Notes: generated by a model not told the origin, from the letters alone. A stretch of DNA of 64,000 bases from an uncultured Prevotella sp. (GCA_934202525.1 CAKPYB010000005.1:55728-119727), one strand, 5' to 3'; positions 37,706 through 46,307 are shown, counted from the first letter of the stretch. Numbers and translations are program-made.

Positions 37706-38446
37706 ATGATTAAGAAAGAAGAAGTTATATCTTTTGTATGGCAGCATATTCTGCTGCTCGTTTCGCTCTATGTAATGACTTTCGGAGTCGCAGCATGTGT
37801 GCGAAGTCAGTTAGGTTCAAGCGTTATTTCCACCATCCCTTACGTGATGGCTTCGGCAGGTAAGATGCTTGATTACATCCCAGGATGGACTATCGGCGGC
37901 TACACCATCATGATGAATGCGATCTTCGTGGTGCTGCAGATTCTGATTCTGAGAAGAAACTTCGAGTGGGTGCAACTCTTCCAGCTCGCTATCGGCTTTA
38001 TCTTCGGAATGTTCATAGACCTCAATATGGTGCTTACACAGTGGATGGTTTCAGAAAATATCCTGGTCAATGCCCTTGTGCAGATTGCCGGTTGCACCAT
38101 CCTCGGTTTCGGAATTGCCATGGAGGTGAAGTGCGGCTCAGTAACCATGCCTGGCGAGGGCATTTCCATCGCCATTCACAAGGTTACCGGCTGGCCTTTC
38201 CCTAAAGCCAAGATTCGGGTGGACATCACGCTCGTGGTCTTGGCCGTCTTGTTCTGTTTCCTGCTTCTCGGTTCATGGAAATGGGAGATCGTGGGCATCG
38301 GAACGCTCTTCGCCATGGTCTATGTAGGTGTTACGGTTCGCCTATTCAACAAACATCTTGCATGGTTCGACCGCCTGCTCCACTATCGTCCAGGTTGCCG
38401 AAGATATGTTTACGGACTGGCACGATACATAAGAAGACAGATGTAA
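37706..38446 (+). CDS. YczE/YitT-like integral membrane protein (DUF6198)
   Basis: This 246-residue protein has five or six hydrophobic spans and the family signature FGVAACVRSQLGSSVISTIPYV (quoted in part as AACVRSQLGSSVIS) near the N-terminus plus GFGIAMEVKCGSVTMPGEG in the middle. It matches the YczE/DUF6198 group of predicted transporters; the cargo is unknown. It ends the three-gene run that starts at 36425. Confidence 0.82.
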   Translation: MIKKEEVISFVWQHILLLVSLYVMTFGVAACVRSQLGSSVISTIPYVMASAGKMLDYIPGWTIGGYTIMMNAIFVVLQILILRRNFEWVQLFQLAIGFIFGMFIDLNMVLTQWMVSENILVNALVQIAGCTILGFGIAMEVKCGSVTMPGEGISIAIHKVTGWPFPKAKIRVDITLVVLAVLFCFLLLGSWKWEIVGIGTLFAMVYVGVTVRLFNKHLAWFDRLLHYRPGCRRYVYGLARYIRRQM

Positions 38447-38729
38447 CGTCAAGATTATTTAAGTTCAACGGATAAAAATAGATGAACATGAATTTTCCAG
38501 AAGTATATTCAGCAACAGGCATATAAACGGTATGTAAAAATACTGCTATTCTGATGTGGGCAATGAGAAAGCTATGGAATAGGAGCACTATTCAGACTCG
38601 GAGTATGTAGTCTGATTTCTGCATCAATGTTTAACGGTCTGACTAAGCGACTTGTTAAAATAGTCAAAAATAGAACAGAAAAACAAATAGAAGTTCGTTT
38701 TCTATTCCAATTTTTACTATTTTTGCACC
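38447..38729. other. Intergenic region before the AbiE pair
   Basis: No intact gene. A TATTTTTG box lies at 38719-38726, only three bases before the AbiEi ATG, so the mRNA would be leaderless or start at the internal ATG 38736. Related words (AAAATAGTCAAAAATAG near 38656 and TTTTTACTATTTTT near 38711) form an imperfect inverted repeat, a likely operator. Confidence 0.5.
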
Positions 38730-39356
38730 ATGATAATGGATTTAGAACATATAGGTAACATACCCGTCAGTACTTCAGCTATAGCTTCATTGTTTACAAA
38801 TATTGAAGCAGGGAATCAGAAAGTACGCAGTCTTGAGGCGGCTCATAAAATTATCCGACTCAAGAAGGGGCTTTATGTGGTAGCCCCAAATGTGTCTCGT
38901 GTTGCTCTATCCACAGAACTGATAGCCAATCATCTTTATGCCCCTTCGTATGTGTCAATGCAGACAGCATTACGTTATTATGGATTAATACCAGAAGCTG
39001 TTTACACTACTCAGTCTATGACACTAAAGCACTCCCGTAGTTTTGATACTCCTGTCGGGCGTTTTGAGTATAAGAACATGTCAAGAGAAGCCTTTTCAAT
39101 AGGGATTACAAGCATCAACATGCAGAGTTACGCCTTTCTGATGGCAACACCAGAAAAAGCGCTCTGTGACTTAATCGCAAATTCTCCGAAGGTTAATTTA
39201 CGTTACCAGAAGGATGTAGAGAACTATCTGGAGGAGGACATCCGAATGGAAATAGATGATTTCAGAAATATGGACATAAGTATATTTGAACGATATGCTC
39301 AGGTTGGAAAAAAGTCTAAATCCATAGAAACTCTAATTAAATATTTAAGGAAATGA
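38730..39356 (+). CDS. Type IV toxin-antitoxin AbiEi family antitoxin
   Basis: This 208-residue protein matches AbiEi antitoxins: an N-terminal winged-helix (residues about 8-60, KIIRLKKGLYVV) and a C-terminal domain with YAPSYVSMQTALRYYGLIPE and MATPEKALCDLI. AbiEi represses its own operon and blocks the AbiEii nucleotidyltransferase. The last four bases overlap the toxin gene (ATGA). A start at 38736 (MDLEHIG) is also possible because the promoter is so close. Confidence 0.9.
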   Translation: MIMDLEHIGNIPVSTSAIASLFTNIEAGNQKVRSLEAAHKIIRLKKGLYVVAPNVSRVALSTELIANHLYAPSYVSMQTALRYYGLIPEAVYTTQSMTLKHSRSFDTPVGRFEYKNMSREAFSIGITSINMQSYAFLMATPEKALCDLIANSPKVNLRYQKDVENYLEEDIRMEIDDFRNMDISIFERYAQVGKKSKSIETLIKYLRK

Positions 39357-40183
39357 ACACAAACGAGATATTCAATCAAATGCTTTCGAGCTATGACATA
39401 ACGACCGAGCTGCAAAAGCGCAATGCTATCTTTGAAGTCAACCAGCAGATTATTCTTTCTGGTCTTTACAATGGTGGCTTTTTCAACGAGGCAGCTTTCT
39501 ATGGTGGAACATGTCTACGTATATTCCATGGATTGCATCGTTTCTCTGAGGATATGGATTTTTCCCTGCTTGCTCCGAATGAAAACTTTGATTTTACACA
39601 TTATTTTCAGCCCATCATTGACCAATTCGCTATGGTGGGTAGAGAGGTTGAGATCAGAAAGAAGGACAAAAAGAACTTTGGCAAAGTGGAGTCTGCCTTT
39701 CTGAAAGACAACACAGATGTATATGATATTACATTCCAAACTGAGAAATCTGTTAAGATCAAGATTGAAGTTGATACTCAACCTCCTTTGAAATTCCAAA
39801 CAGAACAGAAGTTGCTTCTGCTCCCCCAATCTTTCATGACACGATGTTTCACTTTGCCAGCCCTCTTTGCAGGAAAGATGCATGCACTGGTGTATCGTGC
39901 CTGGAAGAACAGAGTCAAGGGACGTGATTGGTATGACTTCGAATGGTATGTTCGCCACAATGTTCCTCTTGACTTTACTCACTTGTGCGAAAGAGCCTTA
40001 CAGTTCAATCACGAAGAGCTTGACAAGGAGACGTTCCTTCAAAAACTGAATGAAAGACTTGCCACGGCAGACATGAATCAAATAAAGGCAGACGTATTGC
40101 CTTTTGTCAGGAATCCCAAAGAGTTGGATATTTGGTCGAATGACTATTTTATGGAACTTGCAAAAATGATCAGATTTGAATGA
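39353..40183 (+). CDS. Type IV toxin-antitoxin AbiEii family nucleotidyltransferase toxin
   Basis: This 276-residue protein is the toxin partner. The nucleotidyltransferase motif GGTCLRIFHGLHRFSEDMDF carries the conserved G-T and the D-x-D (SEDMDFSLL), and a later conserved aspartate and lysine occur in RVKGRDWYDFEWYVR. AbiEii-type toxins transfer nucleotides to tRNA 3' ends or other targets; the exact substrate here is inferred from the family. The module may protect against phage and stabilise the island. Confidence 0.9.
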   Translation: MNTNEIFNQMLSSYDITTELQKRNAIFEVNQQIILSGLYNGGFFNEAAFYGGTCLRIFHGLHRFSEDMDFSLLAPNENFDFTHYFQPIIDQFAMVGREVEIRKKDKKNFGKVESAFLKDNTDVYDITFQTEKSVKIKIEVDTQPPLKFQTEQKLLLLPQSFMTRCFTLPALFAGKMHALVYRAWKNRVKGRDWYDFEWYVRHNVPLDFTHLCERALQFNHEELDKETFLQKLNERLATADMNQIKADVLPFVRNPKELDIWSNDYFMELAKMIRFE

Positions 40184-40195
40184 AAGAAACATTTA

Positions 40196-40348
40196 GAAAA
40201 TATCTGGACAGATCATTTCACCGGAAATTCAGCATCAGGAAAGGTCATGGTGAAATGCGGTTTCTCTGACACCGGAATGCAGAACAGATGTAGCCAGCTT
40301 GTGGGTGGCGACAAGGATATGGTTAAAGTATTTAAGTACAAAGGATAA
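40196..40348 (+). pseudogene. Fragment of a GNAT acetyltransferase gene
   Basis: The open 50 codons read ENIWTDHFTGNSASGKVMVK, then CGFSDTGMQNRCSQLVGGD, and end in TAA. This is the C-terminal third of a GNAT acetyltransferase, with the usual N-x-A-S-G-K-V-M-x-K-C-G-F motif. The acetyl-CoA binding first part is missing. It fills the space between the AbiE toxin and the next gene. Confidence 0.7.
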
Positions 40349-40352
40349 AAAA

Positions 40353-40868
40353 ATGAGAAAGAAATCAAGAGCAATGGATAGTGAGTGGGCATTGGAAGTA
40401 ATGCACAAGGCTCCGTATATAACGGTCAGTTTTATTGACGAAGAAGGCAAGCCTTATGGTTTACCCCTGTCACTCGCATCAGATGATGATGTGAATTGGT
40501 ATTTTCATGGTGCCTTGGAAGGCAAGAAGTTGGAGGCAATCAAGGCTCATCCTGAGGTCTGCCTTTCAGCCGTAACACGTTGTGCGCCTACGGTTGGTCC
40601 GAAGGACGGCAGTTTCACCCTGCAGTTCAAATCAGCCATTGCATTCGGCAAGGCAGAAATCGTGTCAGATGAAGCAGAGAAGATTCATGGTCTCCGACTA
40701 ATCTGTGAACGCTTTCTTCCTCAACACATGGATGCTTTCGACCAGAGCATCGCCCGTTCCCTATCACGCACGGCTGTTGTTCGCATCACGCTTACTGAGC
40801 CTCCAACCGGCAAGCGCAAGCAGTATGATAAGGACGGCGTGGAAATGAAATATGGCAGAATGGAATAA
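40353..40868 (+). CDS. Pyridoxamine 5'-phosphate oxidase-like (NimA-type) protein
   Basis: I start this gene at MRKKSRAMD (40353), just after the GNAT remnant; a longer frame from 40299 would run through that remnant. The 171-residue protein has the split-barrel flavin fold of NimA and related proteins (APYITVSFIDEEGKPYGLPL, YFHGALEGKKLEAI, VCLSAVTR). Nim proteins can inactivate 5-nitroimidazoles, but most relatives are general flavin oxidoreductases, so no resistance is claimed. Confidence 0.8.
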   Translation: MRKKSRAMDSEWALEVMHKAPYITVSFIDEEGKPYGLPLSLASDDDVNWYFHGALEGKKLEAIKAHPEVCLSAVTRCAPTVGPKDGSFTLQFKSAIAFGKAEIVSDEAEKIHGLRLICERFLPQHMDAFDQSIARSLSRTAVVRITLTEPPTGKRKQYDKDGVEMKYGRME

Positions 40869-40913
40869 AGAGGCAATTGCTCCTTCTATGTTGCATTATA
40901 AAACAAAGAATTT

Positions 40914-41594
40914 ATGACTTCACTTCAAGAAAGACTGTTCGCCATGCAGGATAAGCAGTATGCTGCTTTCCAGGCTAAACTGACACCGGGAGTGCCTATG
41001 GAAAGTTTCATAGGCATTCGTGTGCCTGTGCTTCGCAAGTTCGCAAAAGAGTTTACAAAGGAGGCAGAATGCGAGGAATTCCTGCATCAGCTTCCTCACG
41101 AATACTACGATGAGAACATGCTTCATGGTCTCCTCATTTCCGAGGTGAAGGACTACGAGGAATGCATTCGTCTTACAGACAGTTTCCTGCCTTTCGTGGA
41201 CAACTGGGCAGTTTGCGACATCATGTCTCCGAAGGTATTTGCCAAACACAAGAAGGAGTTATTGGCGAAGATCAAAACTTGGAGCAAATCGTCACACGTT
41301 TATACTTGTCGCTTTGGAATAGAGGTGCTTATGTCTCATTATCTGGATAAAGACTTCAAGGCAGAATATCTTGAAATTCCTGCATCAGTAAGGAGCGAAG
41401 AGTATTACGTAAAAATGATGATAGCCTGGTTCTTCGCCACGGCTCTTGCCAAGCAATGGGACGCAACGATTCCCTACATCGAGCAACGCCGCCTTGCACC
41501 CTGGACGCACAACAAGACCATCCAGAAGGCCATCGAGAGCTACAGAATCACGCCCGAGCAGAAGGAATATCTGCGGACATTGAAGATAAAATAA
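40914..41594 (+). CDS. DNA alkylation repair protein (AlkD family)
   Basis: This 226-residue HEAT-like repeat protein matches AlkD/AlkC-type DNA glycosylases. Recognisable segments are GIRVPVLRKFAKEF, DNWAVCDIMSPKVF and YVKMMIAWFFATALAK; the WxxCD motif has the conserved tryptophan and aspartate. AlkD removes alkylated purines; the start MTSLQERLFAMQDKQY is the first ATG. It is an isolated gene with 45 bases upstream of it. Confidence 0.85.
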   Translation: MTSLQERLFAMQDKQYAAFQAKLTPGVPMESFIGIRVPVLRKFAKEFTKEAECEEFLHQLPHEYYDENMLHGLLISEVKDYEECIRLTDSFLPFVDNWAVCDIMSPKVFAKHKKELLAKIKTWSKSSHVYTCRFGIEVLMSHYLDKDFKAEYLEIPASVRSEEYYVKMMIAWFFATALAKQWDATIPYIEQRRLAPWTHNKTIQKAIESYRITPEQKEYLRTLKIK

Positions 41595-41647
41595 ATGGAA
41601 AAATCAGAAATAGGAAAATAACCATGCATTGTCCATTCTATTACCCC

Positions 41648-41794
41648 GTACAAAAGTACCACACTTAGCAATATTCGTGGTACTTTTGTACGAAAATAGC
41701 TATAAAACTGTTGAAATGTATTAAAAAAGAGAGGATATTAAAAGTTTTCCGTACAAAAGTACCACAATTAAAAATATTTGTGGTACTTTTGTAC
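41648..41794. promoter_or_regulatory. Two identical palindromic operators before the AbiEi-like gene
   Basis: Two 15-bp perfect inverted repeats, GTACAAAAGTACCAC with its complement, lie at 41648-41662/41677-41691 and 41751-41765/41780-41794. Each right arm contains TACTTTTG, a -7 promoter box (41681-41688 and 41784-41791), so a bound repressor would block RNA polymerase directly. The arms are identical in both copies while the loops differ, which argues for selection on protein binding. Confidence 0.8.
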
Positions 41795-41813
41795 CAAAAT
41801 TAGGAGAACAATT

Positions 41814-42377
41814 ATGGAAACAAAGAATTCATTCATATCATCTGCAAGCGTCAAAGTACAAGGACGAACAGCTTACTACAAGATGCTGGAAGCCGTTCGC
41901 CAAGGTGAACTGATTCAGGTTTGCCGTGGCGTATATGCTAACATAGACCAGTTGTCAGCATGTATGGTTGATATTGAGTCTATTGTTCCCAACGGAATCC
42001 TCTGCCTTTGGTCTGCCTGGAATATCCATCAGCTTACGACATCCATGCCGCAAGCTTATCATGTCGCCATCAAAAGGGATAGAAGGGTTAAGGTACCTTC
42101 ATTCCCAAAGATAGAGCTCCATCACTATACTTCCAATATTCTTGAAATCGGCGTAATGGAGAAAGTCATAGATGGATTTAAGGTAAAGGTATATGATGTA
42201 GAACGATGCGTATGCGATGCAGTAAAGTTCCGCAATAAGGTGGGCATTGATGTCTGTTCTGAAATCATCGATAACTATCTTTCCAGACCAGAAAGAAATA
42301 TCAGTAAACTAATGGATTATGCCAGACAATTGCGTGTTGGCAATATCCTGGAAAATTATCTACAAGTGAAGCTATGA
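41814..42377 (+). CDS. AbiEi-like transcriptional regulator/antitoxin
   Basis: I start at METKNSFISSASVKV (41814); an earlier ATG at 41778 lies inside the operator. The 187-residue protein resembles AbiEi antitoxins: N-terminal winged-helix with GELIQVCRGVYAN, and a C-terminal segment with LCLWSAWNIHQLTTS and DVERCVCDAVKFRNKVG. There is no AbiEii gene next to it. The downstream gene, 13 bases away, is an RNase H-fold protein. The twin operators suggest strong autoregulation. Confidence 0.8.
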   Translation: METKNSFISSASVKVQGRTAYYKMLEAVRQGELIQVCRGVYANIDQLSACMVDIESIVPNGILCLWSAWNIHQLTTSMPQAYHVAIKRDRRVKVPSFPKIELHHYTSNILEIGVMEKVIDGFKVKVYDVERCVCDAVKFRNKVGIDVCSEIIDNYLSRPERNISKLMDYARQLRVGNILENYLQVKL

Positions 42378-42390
42378 GTAAAGAACTATA

Positions 42391-42831
42391 ATGGTACAAG
42401 ATACTTCTACATATTACGTTTGGATAGGTGGCTCATGTGATTATGGCCATAAAGAGCGAGCTGGTGGTGCTGCCGTTGTGATTGAGCATAACGGCAATAT
42501 CATCAGCCGTGATGTAATCAGCGACCTACACACCACTGAGTTCCGCATGATGCTAACCCTCATGGTGAAGGTAATGCAGGAAATACCGGAAGGTTCCGAC
42601 ATTCTCTTCCTGACCAACGCTGCCTATATTCAGAACTTTGACAAGACTCCAACGGCTAAATCAGCCAATCCAGACTTGATCATTCAATGCATCGAGGAAA
42701 CGAAAAGGCACAACTCTGTCGGAGTCAAGATTGTGCAATATCACAAAAGTCCATTGCTGATAGAGACCCACGATAGGGCTACGGAAGCAATGGCTAAGAC
42801 AAGGAAGGAGTTTCATCAGAAAAACAAATGA
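42391..42831 (+). CDS. RNase H-fold protein with altered catalytic residues
   Basis: This 146-residue protein has the strand order and spacing of type 1 RNase H: YYVWIGGSCDYGHKERAGGAAVVI, TTEFRMMLTLMVK and ILFLTNAAYIQNF. The first catalytic aspartate (the D of D-G-S) is Gly, and the one in the usual T-D-S position is Asn (LTNAAY). The glutamate (TTEFRM) is kept. It is therefore probably inactive and may bind RNA or RNA-DNA hybrids. It follows the AbiEi-like gene by 13 bases. Confidence 0.72.
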   Translation: MVQDTSTYYVWIGGSCDYGHKERAGGAAVVIEHNGNIISRDVISDLHTTEFRMMLTLMVKVMQEIPEGSDILFLTNAAYIQNFDKTPTAKSANPDLIIQCIEETKRHNSVGVKIVQYHKSPLLIETHDRATEAMAKTRKEFHQKNK

Positions 42832-42848
42832 ATGTTTAGGGGCGTTTT

Positions 42849-42892
42849 CCGGTCATTAAGGTCACGGTCATTAAGGTCATTAAGGATTTCCG
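42849..42892. repeat. GGTCATTA repeat cluster D
   Basis: Three GGTCATTAAGG-type copies and the ending GGATTTCCG occur here, almost identical to the ends of clusters A and C. Confidence 0.65.
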
Positions 42893-42902
42893 ATTATTCA
42901 AG

Positions 42903-42989
42903 ATGTCTGACCCCAAATATGGTTTACAGCTTATGAGCGATGATTATATTCTTGAAAATCTCATAGAAGAACTGAGGGAAACTCAATAA
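42903..42989 (+). CDS. Possible 28-aa small protein
   Basis: A short frame directly after cluster D reads MSDPKYGLQLMSDDYILENL and ends ELRETQ. The acidic, helix-prone composition looks more protein-like than random, and it precedes a strong terminator. There is no homology evidence, so it may equally be a leftover of a longer gene. Confidence 0.3.
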   Translation: MSDPKYGLQLMSDDYILENLIEELRETQ

Positions 42990-43010
42990 CACCAAAAGTG
43001 AGTGGTTTAT

Positions 43011-43054
43011 GTAAAAAGTTACGGAGAATATGAATTATCTCCGTAACTTTTTAC
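43011..43054. terminator. Strong bidirectional terminator
   Basis: A 17-bp perfect inverted repeat (from GTAAAAAGTTACGGAGA at 43011 to its complement ending 43054) with a 10-base loop and A/T tails separates the plus-strand block from the aldo/keto reductase. Confidence 0.85.
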
Positions 43055-43103
43055 ATTTTCATCTTATATATTTTGGGAGCATTTCACTCCAAACCATACC
43101 ATA

Positions 43104-43946
43104 TTAGAAGTCACATGTATCTGGGTCTGACCCTATTCTGTCTGCCTTCAGCGATGCGATTTCAAACATTTCCTGCTGAGAGAGTTCAAAATCGAACACA
43201 TCGATGTTTTCCTTGATTCGGCTTGGAGTAACCGACTTTGCCAGTGGCAGCACGCCTGTCTGCATCACCCAACGGATAACTACCTGAGCCACGCTCTTGC
43301 CATGGCTGGCAGCAATCGACTTCAAGAGAGGATTATCCAAGACATTACCTCTTCCCAACGGACTCCATGCTTCCACAAGAATGTTGTTCTTCTTGCAGAA
43401 CTCAACACACTCCTTCTGGGTGAATCCAGGATGATACTCTATCTGGTCAACCATCGGACAGATGTTTGCCTTCGCCATTACTGGCTCTGCATGATGCTGC
43501 ATGAAGTTAGAAAGACCGATGCTGCGAATCAAGCCCTCTTCATGCAGACGCTCCATCGCTTTCCAAGTATCTACATTCTGCTGATTTGCATCCTTGCCAA
43601 ACTGCAACTCGTTGGCTGGCCAATGGATGAGGTAGAGGTCAAGATAATCAAGACCTAAATCGCTCAAAGTCTTGTCAAACGCCTTCAAGGTCTTGTCGTA
43701 GCCACGCTCTGTGTTCCAAACCTTGCTGGTAACAAAGAGATTCTCACGCTTGATTCCACTTTCCTTGATTCCCTCGCCCACGCTCTTCTCATTTTTATAG
43801 ACAGCAGCGGTGTCGATGTGGGTGTAGCCTGCAGCGATGGCAGCTTTCACAGCTTCAACGCAGGTTGCGCCATCAGGAGTAAGAAACGTTCCGAAACCCG
43901 GTGTAGGAATCTTCACTCCATTATTCAATAATATTTCCTTTTCCAT
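43104..43946 (-). CDS. Aldo/keto reductase
   Basis: This 280-residue NADPH-dependent enzyme has the AKR catalytic tetrad: D near residue 45 (YTHIDTAAVYKNE), Y in AVYKNE, K in FVTSKVWN and H in LYLIHWP. The NADPH site is at the C-terminus (PLAKSVTPSRIKENIDVF). It reduces aldehydes or ketones of unknown type. A TAACTTTG box on the minus strand (43997-43990) is its likely promoter. Its usual AraC-type neighbour survives only as a fragment. Confidence 0.93.
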   Translation of the reverse strand: MEKEILLNNGVKIPTPGFGTFLTPDGATCVEAVKAAIAAGYTHIDTAAVYKNEKSVGEGIKESGIKRENLFVTSKVWNTERGYDKTLKAFDKTLSDLGLDYLDLYLIHWPANELQFGKDANQQNVDTWKAMERLHEEGLIRSIGLSNFMQHHAEPVMAKANICPMVDQIEYHPGFTQKECVEFCKKNNILVEAWSPLGRGNVLDNPLLKSIAASHGKSVAQVVIRWVMQTGVLPLAKSVTPSRIKENIDVFDFELSQQEMFEIASLKADRIGSDPDTCDF

Positions 43947-44065
43947 AATTAAACTAATCTTTTAAATTTCAACTATTCTTTTGACGATGCAAAGTTACTG
44001 ACTTTTCCGCTTGACCAAGTTCTGTATGTTTGCAATATCATAGAGTATCTTTGCATTTTTGGCCA

Positions 44066-44150
44066 TCACTTAGCAGTCCCATTGATTTCCCTGCGATATT
44101 CTGCAGGAGTAAGATGGGTAATCTTCTGGAACTGCTCGAAGAAATATGCA
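44066..44150 (-). pseudogene. C-terminal fragment of an AraC-type regulator
   Basis: Read on the minus strand, 26 codons spell YFFEQFQKITHLTPAEYRRE plus INGTAK and a stop. This is the end of the second helix-turn-helix of an AraC protein (F-x-x-x-T-x-x-T-P-x-E-Y-R). The rest of the gene is absent; the RloB stop codon lies directly in front of the fragment, so the insertion of the RloB/ATPase pair cut the gene. Confidence 0.75.
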
Positions 44151-44151
44151 G

Positions 44152-45012
44152 TTATTTTATGATTTCTGCAATATACCCTATTATTGAATCTTCTATATCC
44201 AATGGTTTAGTATCATCAACGTCAAAAGTTTGTCCATCCCCAAAAATACATTTGAGTATTGTACCCGAATATTTCAATGTGCAAATCATATATTCGTTAT
44301 GCATGATAGCTAAAGATTTATGGCTCGCGACATTTGGTTGAATGGCAACATTAGTACGTAGTTTTTCTGCCAATAGTAACCTAATTTCTGCAAACTTCTG
44401 TAGCAAGCGGAAGAAATGGATAGCCTTGAACACTTCTGTGTAATTGGCAATCTCATTCTCAATAGGCTCGTATTTACATGCCTTGATAGAGAAGTCTATT
44501 GCCTTTTCCCTGTTTGTTTGGCTTTTCAATATGCTCTCACGGAATAGGCTATTTTTCTGATAATAGCGAGCCGTCTTCTCGTATTTTGGCAGGACATTTT
44601 CAACGGCAGGACGCAAAGCCTCATATGTCTCGAAGTTTGTTCGGGCAAACTTATCCATGAGGTGATAAAGAAACCAAATTTCGATGCAAGGGTGACTCTC
44701 GATGAAAATAACTCCTTGCTTTTTGTATTTCTCCTTTGCTTCTTGATAAATGGCGTATTGCGCTTTGTTCTTGACCAAGGTATCGGTATCGATGACGAGA
44801 AATATCGCATCGGCACGTTCTTGTGGGTTCTTGCGAAGTTCCTTGTCTATGAGTTTCAAGTTCTGCTTATATGAACTACGGCTGTTCTTGGGAATGTCCG
44901 GCTCCATAGAGAACTTGAAACGGTTGTTGGTGCGCAACCATTCAAAGTAGTACCATTCAGTAAAACCCTCACAATAGATTTTGACGGTATATTCAAGCGG
45001 TCTCTGTTCCAT
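44152..45012 (-). CDS. RloB-like TOPRIM-fold protein
   Basis: This 286-residue protein has the RloB signature: YCEGFTEWYYFEWL with the acidic E15, and D75 and D77 in LVIDTDT, then ESHPCIEIWFLYH. These are the metal-binding motifs of a TOPRIM-like nuclease. With the ATPase encoded 14 bases upstream it forms a two-gene unit seen in phage-defence islands (RloA/RloB type). Nuclease activity is inferred from the motifs. Confidence 0.85.
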   Translation of the reverse strand: MEQRPLEYTVKIYCEGFTEWYYFEWLRTNNRFKFSMEPDIPKNSRSSYKQNLKLIDKELRKNPQERADAIFLVIDTDTLVKNKAQYAIYQEAKEKYKKQGVIFIESHPCIEIWFLYHLMDKFARTNFETYEALRPAVENVLPKYEKTARYYQKNSLFRESILKSQTNREKAIDFSIKACKYEPIENEIANYTEVFKAIHFFRLLQKFAEIRLLLAEKLRTNVAIQPNVASHKSLAIMHNEYMICTLKYSGTILKCIFGDGQTFDVDDTKPLDIEDSIIGYIAEIIK

Positions 45013-45026
45013 GTTAACCTCCTTTC

Positions 45027-46307
45027 TTATTCGTCAATAAATATACTGCCCAACTGAGGCTTCGCTCCCAACTTTCCAGCTCTGTAAGCATTGAGGATGG
45101 ACACTTCCTTATGGAGACCGAAATCCTTGGCACGATAAATCTCTGTCGCTCCCGATTCGTTTTTGCTGGCAAAATACACCATATCCCTGCGGATAAAATC
45201 CTCGTCAAGAAGCATAAGACTATGAGTAGAGAATATCAATTGTGCCCGGTCTGAATTTACAAGGAATGTCTTGATAATATGGGTGAACAGGTCGTAATGC
45301 AGCGAGTTCTCCAACTCATCACACAGCAATGTCTGATTGTTTTTGATAAGTGTAAATAACAATGCCGACAAACCGTACATACGGTTGGTACCTTCCGATT
45401 CCACCATGTTAGAAAGACTTCCCGTATAGAAAGGAGTCTTGTGGGTGAAGAACAATTCTTCTGTAGATATGCTCTTGTCCTGAGGTTCCGAGATATGTAA
45501 GATTTTTGCTATCTTTCTGAACTTCTCCATTGCTTCCTCAGAAACCTCACCTTTTTCTTCCTTGATGTATATGTCGGAAATGTTGAAATCAGCCTTTTCA
45601 AGCATCTCGCAGATAAACTTCTTGCTGTCAGCATCCAATCTTACCACATCGTTAGCTAACTGTCCAAGATTATCATTCTTGCTGAGCAAAGGCATGAACT
45701 CGCTTTCAAAATAATTGAAGACTTTGTCAAGTTCAACATTCTTTTCAACGTTTGCATTCTTATAGGTTGTGAGTACCGTAGCATTGGAAATGCAATTTGA
45801 CTCTATGAACAGTTTCTGTGTTGCAGACAACTTCAGCAATGGTCCGAAAGAAATTGAAGAATTGCTCTTATCCTCATTCCAAGTACGCTCATAAAAGAGC
45901 GCACGGCGGTTATTGGGATAGAAGTACAGTTCTTCCTTATAAATCTTTTGGTTGTTCAAGACAACGGAATATTCATATCTGACATCACCAATATAGAAAA
46001 TCAATTCAAATGATGAGTTTCGGTTTCGGCTATCCTCATCCATCATGAATGGTGTCAGTCCTGTGCCTGTACCAGGTTTCTTGGAACGACTTGCAACCAA
46101 ATAAAAAATGAACCAAGCCAAAGCTTTGAGGATGTTGCTCTTGCCAGATGCGTTTGGTCCGTAAACAACGCCCAATTTGGAAATGCGAACACCTTTTATT
46201 TTAACAACAGCGTAGTCTTCATACGTTTTGTCAGCAGAAGCCGTAAAATCCAGCGTCTGCTCTTCTCTTATAGAAAGGAAATTCTTTACTTTAAATTGTA
46301 ATATCAT
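45027..46307 (-). CDS. AAA/SMC-like ATPase paired with RloB
   Basis: I start at MILQFKVKNFLSIRE (46307) because a TATTTTTG box on the minus strand (46346-46339) leaves no room for the upstream ATG. The 426-residue protein has Walker A GPNASGKSN at 50-58, a coiled-coil middle and a Walker B-type segment LLCDELENSLHYDL followed by LIFSTHSLMLLDE. This ABC/SMC-like type is typical of RloA and OLD-like defence ATPases. The pair probably acts together against phage or foreign DNA. Confidence 0.85.
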   Translation of the reverse strand: MILQFKVKNFLSIREEQTLDFTASADKTYEDYAVVKIKGVRISKLGVVYGPNASGKSNILKALAWFIFYLVASRSKKPGTGTGLTPFMMDEDSRNRNSSFELIFYIGDVRYEYSVVLNNQKIYKEELYFYPNNRRALFYERTWNEDKSNSSISFGPLLKLSATQKLFIESNCISNATVLTTYKNANVEKNVELDKVFNYFESEFMPLLSKNDNLGQLANDVVRLDADSKKFICEMLEKADFNISDIYIKEEKGEVSEEAMEKFRKIAKILHISEPQDKSISTEELFFTHKTPFYTGSLSNMVESEGTNRMYGLSALLFTLIKNNQTLLCDELENSLHYDLFTHIIKTFLVNSDRAQLIFSTHSLMLLDEDFIRRDMVYFASKNESGATEIYRAKDFGLHKEVSILNAYRAGKLGAKPQLGSIFIDE

